From: an uncultured bacterium
Lineage (GTDB): Bacteria; Cyanobacteriota; Vampirovibrionia; Gastranaerophilales; Gastranaerophilaceae
Direction: 5' to 3'
DNA: 7,417 nucleotides
NCBI GenBank assembly: GCA_947169755.1
Contig: CAMVQX010000079.1
Location: forward strand, 1-7,417
Shown here: piece after piece, positions 1 to 5,484 of the stretch
Layout of the letters: every line of letters starts with the position of its first letter
How positions within the stretch are numbered: the first letter of the stretch is position 1
The notes under the pieces: generated by a model
What the model saw: only the letters and a program-made list of their open reading frames with translations
Told to the model about the DNA's origin: nothing
Databases searched by the model: none
Translations under genes and position numbers: made by a program

Positions 1-9
1 ATTATACTA

Positions 10-38
10 TTGCTTTTTTTTAGCCATTCAGCTATTAT
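10..38 (+). promoter_or_regulatory. Putative sigma70-type promoter for the winged-helix gene
   Basis: The -35-like hexamer TTGCTT (10-15) and the -10-like hexamer TATTAT (33-38) are separated by exactly 17 nt. Transcription would start near position 45, leaving a leader of about 37 nt that carries the strong ribosome binding site AAAGGAG (68-74). The -10 matches consensus at five of six positions and the -35 at three of six, so this is a candidate only. The same hexamer pair with the same spacing recurs on the minus strand upstream of the VKOR gene (3660-3688), which slightly strengthens both. Confidence 0.42.
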
Positions 39-81
39 AGAATCATACAAGAGAGGTACACATAAAAAAAGGAGAACAATA

Positions 82-288
82 ATGCAAGAATTACAGGAAC
101 AAATCGGTTTTTCAGCTGGTATGATTTATGACTATTTAAATAACAACGGAGAATCTTCATTCTCTAAAATGAAAAAAGAATTAGACTTGAAAGGAAATTT
201 TGCAGATTTAGGTCTTGGCTGGTTAGCAAGAGAAGACAAAGTTGAAATCTCTAAAAAAGGTACTTCAGTTAACGTAAGACTTAAATAG
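82..288 (+). CDS. Small winged helix-turn-helix protein (DUF2582-like)
   Basis: This 68-residue, lysine-rich protein is most like the DUF2582 winged-helix family. The recognisable block is LGLGWLAREDKVEI (residues 43-56), preceded by a helix with the IGFSAGMIYDYL pattern (8-19) and followed by a short beta-wing ending VNVRLK. Proteins of this family are essentially one winged-helix domain of about 65-75 residues and are presumed to bind nucleic acid; I know of no defined target. The frame stays open upstream to position 10, but ATG 82 is preceded by a strong AAAGGAG at a good distance and begins the conserved part. It is a single-gene unit with its own promoter candidate and a hairpin terminator 20 nt past the stop. 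The strong ribosome binding site and simple layout suggest an abundant protein (inference). Family assignment is fairly sure; function is unknown. Confidence 0.85.
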   Translation: MQELQEQIGFSAGMIYDYLNNNGESSFSKMKKELDLKGNFADLGLGWLAREDKVEISKKGTSVNVRLK

Positions 289-308
289 TTAAACAAAAGT
301 AATAAAGA

Positions 309-335
309 AGCTCTCCGAGAATGGAGAGCTTTTTT
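309..335. terminator. Rho-independent terminator, probably bidirectional
   Basis: A perfect 8-bp stem (AGCTCTCC at 309-316 with GGAGAGCT at 323-330) closes a 6-nt loop, and the plus strand continues directly into a run of T (330-335), so it terminates the winged-helix gene. Read leftward, the stem lies immediately after the stop codon of the opposing TPR gene (337-339) and is followed by a mostly U-rich tract (complement of 301-308). One hairpin can therefore serve both convergent units. The plus-strand role is clear; the minus-strand role is likely. Confidence 0.88.
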
Positions 336-336
336 G

Positions 337-933
337 TTACGCAATTTTCTTCATTAAATCAATTGCCGGAAAATATTTTGGAAGAACGTTTAGGCAATCG
401 GTTAAAGATTTTTTTGAGTTTTCAAAGTCGTTTTTGTTGTAATAAATATATCCAAGAAGATAATGTAATTCGGGGTCTGTGTAAAAATAATTTTTTGCGC
501 GATTTAAAAAGAACATTGCTTGTTCTTCATAACCGTTATTATAAAGTACTCTGCCGATAAATTTGTGTACTTCGGGATTTATTGTAAACATAAAATCTGC
601 ATATCTGATTATTTTTTCAACATAATCTCCCTTGAAATAATGTATAAGTATATTCAAATCAATTTCCAAAAAGTTTCTCAATTCAAAATAAGTCGGATAA
701 AATTTTACATCTCCCTCAATTAAAGAAATCATAAATAATGCCCAATTTGCCCGTATGTCTTTATCATTTATGTTTTGAAAGATTATTTTTGCTTGTTGTA
801 AATCTTCTTTGAGAAGTTTTGCGTAACCATATTCCAGAGAATAACCTTTTTGTAAGAAAAATTGTTGACAATCATTATCAAGATTTGTCAACAATTTCTC
901 TTTTTCTTTTTCGTAAATATTAATATCTGTCAT
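337..933 (-). CDS. Cytoplasmic TPR-repeat protein
   Basis: This is a 198-residue protein with no signal peptide or membrane segment, rich in aromatic residues, Asn and Lys. Two adjacent 34-residue tetratricopeptide units are visible at about residues 120-153 and 154-187. Both show the TPR pattern of small residues and aromatics, for example LLGYIYYNKNDFENSKKSL. A third, degenerate unit may lie at about 33-66. TPRs form helical scaffolds for protein-protein contacts; no catalytic motif is visible, so the partner is unknown. Its ATG lies inside the end of the upstream exported TPR gene (14-nt overlap, different frame), implying translational coupling and a shared transcript. The gene ends right at the bidirectional hairpin. 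The CDS is secure; function is unassigned. Confidence 0.85.
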   Translation of the reverse strand: MTDINIYEKEKEKLLTNLDNDCQQFFLQKGYSLEYGYAKLLKEDLQQAKIIFQNINDKDIRANWALFMISLIEGDVKFYPTYFELRNFLEIDLNILIHYFKGDYVEKIIRYADFMFTINPEVHKFIGRVLYNNGYEEQAMFFLNRAKNYFYTDPELHYLLGYIYYNKNDFENSKKSLTDCLNVLPKYFPAIDLMKKIA

Positions 934-1852
934 TGTTATTGTTATTAAAATTGATATCAGAAACCATAGAATTCATAATCATGGCTTGCATTAGCCTTGG
1001 ATCAATATTTTTACCGCTGTCGGCCTGGCTCATCAAAAATGGGAGCATGTTCATTGAACTGTTGCTGTTGTTTCCTAAAAGCATGCTCATTTGTGCCATC
1101 TGAGGATCTTGGTATTGAGCCATTTGTGCGTACGGATTGTTTGATTGCAAACTTACATTTACACCGGCATCTTTCAGGGTTTTAATTGCGCCGAGAATTT
1201 CTTCATCGCTTACCATTGCAATCTTTTCAGGTTCATCTATTGATGATTTTTCGTTTTTAACATCAAATTTTTTTATTTTTTCAATGTCTTGTTTATTAAT
1301 TTTATCTTTTGAATTTAATGTGTCTTTAATTTTTTCTAATTCTTTTAATTTCATTTCGCTTTCAGCATCTTTAGATAAACCGTCACCGTATGATGAATTT
1401 ATAAATTTGTCTAATTCATCTTGAGGTTCATCAGATGATGCTGTAGTTTCTTCCGGAGTCTCAGGCATACAAGTTGGACCGCCTGTTAAGCAATCTTTTC
1501 CTTTTGTTGCGTATTCTGATAAATATGTGTTAGGGTTCAAGGCTATTACTTTTTCGTAAGCTTCAATAGCTTCGGCTTGCATGTCAACATGTGTATATGC
1601 CATTGCCATATAATAGTATGCCATTGCGTTTGACGGATCTTTTTTTGTTAAAGAAAAAAGTTCTTGCAAACAGCCTGAATAATTGCCTTTTTTGTATTTT
1701 GCGACAGCACTTGAAATGTTTGCATTTGGATAATAAATAGTATCTTTATCCAAGATAATTGATGATGAAGCTGCTGCCGGTTTGTCAGCAGGTTCTTCTG
1801 CGTATGCTTGTGCACCGAGTAATAAAAGTGTTAATAAAATTATTCTTTTCAT
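920..1852 (-). CDS. Exported TPR protein with Asn/Met-rich C-terminus
   Basis: This 310-residue protein begins with a classical signal peptide (MKRIILLTLLLLGAQAYA, cut likely after residue 18 at AYA|EE), so it should reach the periplasm or cell surface. Residues about 43-109 form two TPR units (YKKGNYSGCLQELFSLTKKD, then the repeat containing MAMAYTHVDMQAEAIEAYEK). After a cysteine-bounded loop (C121 to C128) the chain becomes low-complexity: an acidic/Ser/Thr segment, a charged Lys/Glu helical stretch (about 160-210), and a tail rich in Met, Gln and Asn (about 237-310). No lipobox is visible. AAGAGGA (1860-1866) sits 7-8 nt upstream of ATG 1852. It overlaps the downstream TPR gene by 14 nt and lies 73 nt after queH. 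It is probably a scaffold or envelope-complex component; nothing identifies the complex. Confidence 0.87.
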   Translation of the reverse strand: MKRIILLTLLLLGAQAYAEEPADKPAAASSSIILDKDTIYYPNANISSAVAKYKKGNYSGCLQELFSLTKKDPSNAMAYYYMAMAYTHVDMQAEAIEAYEKVIALNPNTYLSEYATKGKDCLTGGPTCMPETPEETTASSDEPQDELDKFINSSYGDGLSKDAESEMKLKELEKIKDTLNSKDKINKQDIEKIKKFDVKNEKSSIDEPEKIAMVSDEEILGAIKTLKDAGVNVSLQSNNPYAQMAQYQDPQMAQMSMLLGNNSNSSMNMLPFLMSQADSGKNIDPRLMQAMIMNSMVSDINFNNNNNDRY

Positions 1853-1900
1853 AATAAAATCCTCTTATAAATACCTATAATGTTTTTATTTTATAAATCA

Positions 1901-1906
1901 ATTATA
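1901..1906 (-). promoter_or_regulatory. Possible -10 element for the TPR gene pair
   Basis: The 73-nt gap between queH and the exported TPR gene (1853-1925) contains a perfect minus-strand TATAAT at 1901-1906, which would give a leader of about 40 nt. There is no convincing -35 element 16-18 nt upstream, where the queH stop lies. No GC-rich hairpin that could terminate queH transcription is present in the gap, so the two TPR genes could equally be read from the upstream VKOR-queH transcript. In such AT-rich DNA a lone TATAAT is weak evidence. Confidence 0.25.
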
Positions 1907-1925
1907 ATTTTTTTTAGACAAAATA

Positions 1926-2483
1926 TCATGGTATAAATATATGATTTAAGGCAAATTTGCAGCCGCAGTAATTTTGCCTGTATAAACCCAATTCTCTTGA
2001 AATCTCGTTTGTCTTTAAAAAACCGTCTTTCTTTCTAAAATTTATTGCCAAATATTTTATTCCCGTTTTTTTAGAAATTTCTTCACCTATTTGAGATAAT
2101 TTTTCAAAATTTTTATGCGGACTTATCCCAAGTGATGTTGTAAAGCATTCCGTACCAACGGATTTGGCAAATTCTGCGGTTTGTAACAATCTTAATTCAA
2201 AACATTTATCGCATCTTAAACCTTTTTCCGGTTCATTTTCAAAACCTTTTACAAAATCGTAGTATTCTTGCGGGTTGTATTGAGCTTCAACAAGTTCTAC
2301 GTCAAAATGTTTGCAGAGTGTTCTTTCAGCATCCAATCTCTTTTGGTATTCACTATCGGGATAAATATTAGGATTGTAAAAATATGCAATAACTTGATAT
2401 CCCATATCTTTTAAATAAGATAGGGGATATCCAGAACATATTGCGCAGCAAGTGTGAATTACAATTTTATTTTGCTCCGGCAT
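1926..2483 (-). CDS. queH: Epoxyqueuosine reductase QueH
   Basis: QueH (DUF208 family) catalyses the last step of queuosine biosynthesis, reducing epoxyqueuosine to queuosine at the tRNA wobble position. It is the cobalamin-independent alternative to QueG. All family hallmarks are visible in this 185-residue protein: the N-terminal HTCCAICSGY with adjacent cysteines C12-C13 (plus C16), the YNPNIYPDSEYQKR block (36-49), the GLRCDKC motif (C91, C94), the TSLGISPHKN region, and the C-terminal YCGC (C173, C175). The paired and CxxC cysteines are the expected iron-sulfur/metal ligands. Length is normal for the short form. Its ATG lies 17 nt inside the end of the VKOR-DsbA gene, with only a weak AGG upstream, so translation is probably coupled. 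No other queuosine genes are in the window. Confidence 0.93.
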   Translation of the reverse strand: MPEQNKIVIHTCCAICSGYPLSYLKDMGYQVIAYFYNPNIYPDSEYQKRLDAERTLCKHFDVELVEAQYNPQEYYDFVKGFENEPEKGLRCDKCFELRLLQTAEFAKSVGTECFTTSLGISPHKNFEKLSQIGEEISKKTGIKYLAINFRKKDGFLKTNEISRELGLYRQNYCGCKFALNHIFIP

Positions 2484-3642
2484 TTTTTACCTGTTCTACG
2501 TATTCTTTGTACGTTTTTATGCCAACATGAAATTCTTCATTGAGCATTGTTGTCGGAGTTCCGTGAATTCCGCGTTTGTTCGCATCATCTATTTGAGCAC
2601 TTAATTCTTTGTATGTTTCAAGGCTGTTGGCATCTTCTTTTAATTTTTCGATATCAAATCCTTTGTTCTCAATTAATTTTAAAATTTCATCTTCGGTTTT
2701 CGGTTTTTTCTCAAATAAAATGTCATTCATTTCCCAGAACTTACCTTGTTTTTCGGCTGCAATGGCGTATTTTGCATCTGTGCACGCTCCTTCATGCATT
2801 TGTCCTCTGAGATACACATTGCAATCTGTATCAAGCGGAAGGTTTTTATGAATAATTTTTAAATTTTTTATTTCTTTTGCAAGCTTGTGCATCATTATAT
2901 TGTGTGAAAAACAAATTGGGCACTGATAATCAGAATAAACATATAAAATAACTTTTGCATCCTCTTGTCCTAAAAGGTTGCCTTTTACTGCATATTTGTT
3001 TTTCTTAACCATGAATTCCTTAAAATCTTTAGCACGTTTAAGTTGTGGTGCAAACTTAAGAGACATTGTTGTATATGTTAAAAAGCCGCAGGCTGCAAGC
3101 ATTACAGCAATAAATGCCGCTAAATATTTTTTTATTTTTATTGCGTCAATAAAGTCTAAAACACTTTGTTTTATTGATTTTATAAATCCTCCGTTTTTGA
3201 AATCTGTTGCTTCAATTGCTATTATCAAATTAAGGACATATGTAAATGCGCAAAGTATACATAATTTTTTAATTTCAAATAAACTCAGGCACAACAATAT
3301 CATTGAAATGATAAACGAAATTAAACCCAGTGATGCTATATAGTCCAGAGGATTTTTAAAAACTTCTAAAAATTTCAAAAATCTGATATTTTTAAGTTTC
3401 TCTACACATAACATAAAAAGCATAAATAGATATAAAAACATTCCCCAATATGCAAGCGGAACGCCAAAGAACTGTGATTCCGTGGTCTTTGCAATGCCGT
3501 CACAATCAATAAAATCATTTACCGAGCAAAAGCTTGAAAGTGCATACGGATTAAAATTAGCATTATAATAAATCATTGCAAGTTTAATGGTTGTTAAAAA
3601 CCCAATAATTGCCACAGTGGCTATAAAAATCTTTTTCTTCAT
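2467..3642 (-). CDS. VKOR-DsbA fusion (protein disulfide oxidase)
   Basis: This 391-residue inner-membrane enzyme joins a vitamin K epoxide reductase-like domain to a DsbA-like thioredoxin domain, replacing separate DsbB and DsbA. The VKOR part has about five membrane helices (near 5-24, 62-80, 100-120, 127-146, 172-190). Its loop cysteines are C39 and C47, followed by the conserved SQFFGVP stretch and W66, and the quinone-side active site CILC is at 128-131. The thioredoxin part (about 220-391) should face the periplasm; it has YSDYQCPICF (CPIC 241-244), a further pair C274/C287 and the cis-proline loop GTPTT (P363). All catalytic cysteines are present. I chose ATG 3642 because AAGGGAG (3649-3655) precedes it by 6 nt; the frame extends to a TTG at 3660 that lacks a site. 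It overlaps queH by 17 nt and is divergent from the MshEN-like gene. Confidence 0.93.
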   Translation of the reverse strand: MKKKIFIATVAIIGFLTTIKLAMIYYNANFNPYALSSFCSVNDFIDCDGIAKTTESQFFGVPLAYWGMFLYLFMLFMLCVEKLKNIRFLKFLEVFKNPLDYIASLGLISFIISMILLCLSLFEIKKLCILCAFTYVLNLIIAIEATDFKNGGFIKSIKQSVLDFIDAIKIKKYLAAFIAVMLAACGFLTYTTMSLKFAPQLKRAKDFKEFMVKKNKYAVKGNLLGQEDAKVILYVYSDYQCPICFSHNIMMHKLAKEIKNLKIIHKNLPLDTDCNVYLRGQMHEGACTDAKYAIAAEKQGKFWEMNDILFEKKPKTEDEILKLIENKGFDIEKLKEDANSLETYKELSAQIDDANKRGIHGTPTTMLNEEFHVGIKTYKEYVEQVKNAGAK

Positions 3643-3659
3643 AATTATCTCCCTTATCA

Positions 3660-3688
3660 ATAATACAATTATATTGCTTATAAAGCAA
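3660..3688 (-). promoter_or_regulatory. Putative promoter for the VKOR-queH unit
   Basis: On the minus strand TTGCTT (complement of 3683-3688) and TATTAT (complement of 3660-3665) are separated by 17 nt, the same hexamers and spacing as the candidate promoter at 10-38. A perfect TATAAT (complement of 3668-3673) lies inside the spacer and is an alternative -10 without a good -35. The predicted start near 3653 would fall at the ribosome binding site, giving a very short leader; the alternative -10 would start near 3661. Either way the promoter overlaps the inverted repeat at 3672-3690. Confidence 0.38.
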
Positions 3689-3690
3689 TA
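3672..3690. repeat. Inverted repeat, candidate operator
   Basis: TATTGCTT (3672-3679) and AAGCAATA (3683-3690) form a perfect 8-bp inverted repeat around a 3-nt centre. It lies between two divergent genes and covers the -35 and part of the spacer of the leftward promoter candidate. That position and symmetry suit a dimeric repressor site. It is not followed by a T-run and is too small to act as a terminator. It could be chance in AT-rich DNA, though it includes two G-C pairs in the arms. Confidence 0.4.
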
Positions 3691-3700
3691 GTATAAAGGA

Positions 3701-3715
3701 TGATAAATTTTATCA
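3701..3715. repeat. Palindrome TGATAAA-T-TTTATCA in divergent region
   Basis: Seven-base arms match perfectly around a single central base (3708). The palindrome lies just upstream of the rightward promoter candidate (3721-3749) and about 30 nt from the first inverted repeat. A TTGATAA half-like sequence also occurs at the VKOR ribosome binding site (minus strand, 3654-3660). Together these could bind a regulator controlling both directions. If the plus-strand gene began at ATG 3700 this sequence would be coding, whereas a TTG 3766 start leaves it as control DNA. Confidence 0.35.
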
Positions 3716-3720
3716 AAATA

Positions 3721-3749
3721 TTGCCTATATTGTTATTTTATAATATAAT
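3721..3749 (+). promoter_or_regulatory. Putative promoter for the MshEN-like/asparaginase unit
   Basis: TTGCCT (3721-3726) is followed after 17 nt by TATAAT (3744-3749); a second, overlapping TATAAT occupies 3739-3744. Transcription would begin near 3751-3756, just before the ribosome binding site GTGAGG (3755-3760) that serves TTG 3766. The leader would be only 10-15 nt, which is short but possible. Two TATAAT copies plus a spaced -35-like hexamer inside what would otherwise be an N-terminal coding stretch argue that this segment is not translated. Confidence 0.4.
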
Positions 3750-3765
3750 CCCTCGTGAGGCTGAT

Positions 3766-4473
3766 TTGAATAAGAATAATTTAGAGCTTTTTATAGACAG
3801 GATATTACATTTTCCGCTATGGGTGAAACAGGCGGTGTATTTGAATTTGGCAAAAGATTTTAAAAACGATACTTGCCAAGTGTTAAGCGAGTATGCTTTG
3901 TATGTACCTATATTGACTTTTCAAGGACAAAATGAATTGAATGAAAAAAAATCTTGTTTTGACGGCAATATATATAACTTTTTAGAAATGTGCGCAAAAG
4001 GTTTTTCGATACTTGAAATTTCGATGTCGGTATATTTCTCAATGGAAGAAGTTTCAAAATTTTTTGAATTTTGTCTTGAACAAGGTTTTATAAAAGAACC
4101 TGATAAAAGTATTTTATCTTTTGCAAAATTTATATCAGGTAAATTCAGACTTGGTGAGTACTTAAATGATATAGGGCTAATAAATTCAGAACAATTGGAA
4201 AATGCAATTCAAAACATGAACGGCAAAATGCTTGGACAAACGCTTGTAGAATTAGGATACATAAAAAAAGAAGATATAAATAGACTTTTAATAATAAAAG
4301 AGGAAGCTCAAAAACGTTTTGTATCTGATTATAATTCAATTCCCAATATTTCCGCATCATTCAGCGAAGAATCAAGGCGTTATGAAAAAGAAATTGAAAA
4401 TTTGAAACGTGAAAATGAACTTTTGAAAAAGAAGATGAAACAGTTATTGCAATTGGTGAAAAATAATGACTAA
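3766..4473 (+). CDS. GspE-N/MshEN-like domain protein with C-terminal coiled coil
   Basis: This is a soluble protein of about 235 residues from TTG 3766. It has an all-helical N-terminus, then a helix-turn-helix-like stretch (about 72-109, KGFSILEISMSVYFSMEEVS). Next come two tandem motifs of the GspE N-terminal/MshEN type: RLGEYLNDIGLINSEQL starting at 128 and MLGQTLVELGYIKKEDI starting at 155. A charged coiled coil of heptads ends the protein (about 202-231). MshEN domains occur on type II secretion/type IV pilus ATPases and some bind cyclic di-GMP. Here the second motif has Met for the leading Arg, and both lack the final Gln, so binding is doubtful. There is no ATPase domain. The frame opens at ATG 3700, but that ATG has AAAGG at zero spacing and its 22 extra residues cover promoter-like DNA; TTG 3766 has GTGAGG 5 nt upstream. 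It overlaps the asparaginase gene by 8 nt. Confidence 0.78.
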   Translation: MNKNNLELFIDRILHFPLWVKQAVYLNLAKDFKNDTCQVLSEYALYVPILTFQGQNELNEKKSCFDGNIYNFLEMCAKGFSILEISMSVYFSMEEVSKFFEFCLEQGFIKEPDKSILSFAKFISGKFRLGEYLNDIGLINSEQLENAIQNMNGKMLGQTLVELGYIKKEDINRLLIIKEEAQKRFVSDYNSIPNISASFSEESRRYEKEIENLKRENELLKKKMKQLLQLVKNND

Positions 4474-5410
4474 TCCGGAAATTTTAGTAAAATATTTAAG
4501 AGACGGACTTGTAGAACAGGAGCACAGAGGATTTGTGGTTCTTGCTGATAAGGATCGTTCATTTGATTATGTAGGTGATGCCGAGCATACTCCGTTTTTT
4601 CTGCGTTCTTGTGCAAAACCTCTACAGGCTGCATTAATTGTAGATTGGGAGATGGATAAATTTTATGATATGACTGAACAAGAGATAGCTCTTTGTTGCG
4701 CATCTCATGCAGGAGAAAAAGTCCATACAGATATTGCAAAAGGTTTGTTGGAAAAAATTGGGCTTGATGAAAGTTATTTAAAATGCGGAATGCAAAAACC
4801 TCTTTCAAAAACTCGACAGACCGAGATGCTCATTGATAATGAACCTGTTAATATTTTGCAAAACAATTGTTCAGGCAAACATATTATGATGCTTGGACTC
4901 TCTAAAATGAAGGGGTGGGATTTAAAAACTTATGATGAACCTGAGCATCCTTTGCAAGTTGAGATAAAGAATAGAATTTATGAGCTTTGTCATGTTACGC
5001 ATGAATATCCGATAACAAAAGACGGTTGCGGAGTTCCGATTGTTTCTATGCCTTTGAATAACATGCTGCATGGGTATTTGAATTTGTTTTGTAATCCCAA
5101 ATATGAAAAAATAAAAAATGCTTTTTTGAATAACCCTTATATTATCGGCGGAGAAGACAGAACTGATACCAAAATAATACAAAATTCAAATGGAATAATT
5201 GCAAAAGTTGGTGCCGGCGGACTTTGTATTGTTGTAAATACCAATGAGCAGGAAGCTTTTGTTGTAAAAATTTGTGATTGCGATATGAAGGCTCGAGAAA
5301 TGGTTGTTCTTCAAACGATGAAGAACTTAAAGTGGGCTGAAATTCCTTATGACAAAACAATTAAAACACTACATGGCGATATTGTCGGCGAGATTGTTGT
5401 GTCTATTTAA
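4466..5410 (+). CDS. L-asparaginase, Rhizobium etli AV type (class 3)
   Basis: This cytoplasmic enzyme hydrolyses L-asparagine to aspartate and ammonia. It belongs to the PF06089 family, unrelated to E. coli AnsA/AnsB. The key residues known from R. etli ReAV can be placed directly: S48 and K51 in SCAKPLQA, S80 in ASHAGE, and C135 in NNCSGKH. D186 and C188 in KDGCGVP correspond to the Zn-binding Asp/Cys, offset by one. The Lys of the AKVGAGG block is K247. The C-terminal LHGDIVGEI signature is also present, so the enzyme looks complete and active. At 314 residues it is somewhat shorter than ReAV. No signal peptide is present, so it likely serves nitrogen use or aspartate supply inside the cell. 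Its ATG overlaps the last codons of the MshEN-like gene by 8 nt, with only a weak GGTG upstream, suggesting translational coupling. Confidence 0.93.
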   Translation: MTNPEILVKYLRDGLVEQEHRGFVVLADKDRSFDYVGDAEHTPFFLRSCAKPLQAALIVDWEMDKFYDMTEQEIALCCASHAGEKVHTDIAKGLLEKIGLDESYLKCGMQKPLSKTRQTEMLIDNEPVNILQNNCSGKHIMMLGLSKMKGWDLKTYDEPEHPLQVEIKNRIYELCHVTHEYPITKDGCGVPIVSMPLNNMLHGYLNLFCNPKYEKIKNAFLNNPYIIGGEDRTDTKIIQNSNGIIAKVGAGGLCIVVNTNEQEAFVVKICDCDMKAREMVVLQTMKNLKWAEIPYDKTIKTLHGDIVGEIVVSI

Positions 5411-5431
5411 TATAACTTTATATATTAGGCA

Positions 5432-5473
5432 AAAATTTTTATTTTTAAGTTTTTATATAAATATAAAAATTTT
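5432..5473. repeat. A/T-only inverted repeat between asparaginase and protease genes
   Basis: AAAATTTTTAT (5432-5442) and ATAAAAATTTT (5463-5473) are perfect 11-base complements around a 20-nt loop. The 74-nt spacer holding them is almost purely A/T. The stem contains no G-C pair, so it would be a weak terminator at best. Such a tract could also act as a promoter up-element or a bent segment for the downstream gene. The protease gene has its own ribosome binding site AAGGG (5476-5480) just after it. Confidence 0.35.
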
Positions 5474-5484
5474 AAAAGGGAAAA

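Noticed and set aside
10..81. Upstream extension of the winged-helix gene by 24 codons
   Set aside because: The extra residues are not family-like, the region contains the promoter candidate, and ATG 82 has a strong ribosome binding site.
1137..1424. Plus-strand open frame opposite the exported TPR gene
   Set aside because: It is antisense to a gene with a clear signal peptide and TPR repeats; its Ser/Phe/Leu-rich composition is what the complement of Lys/Glu/Asp codons gives.
2547..3343. Plus-strand open frames opposite the VKOR-DsbA gene
   Set aside because: They have no ribosome binding sites or recognisable domains and lie wholly within a well-conserved gene on the other strand.
3643..3660. 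TTG 3660 as start of the VKOR-DsbA gene
   Set aside because: It adds six residues, has no ribosome binding site, and covers the AAGGGAG that clearly serves ATG 3642.
4470..5360. Minus-strand open frames opposite the asparaginase gene
   Set aside because: The plus strand carries every catalytic motif of the asparaginase; the antisense frames show no domain or start signal.
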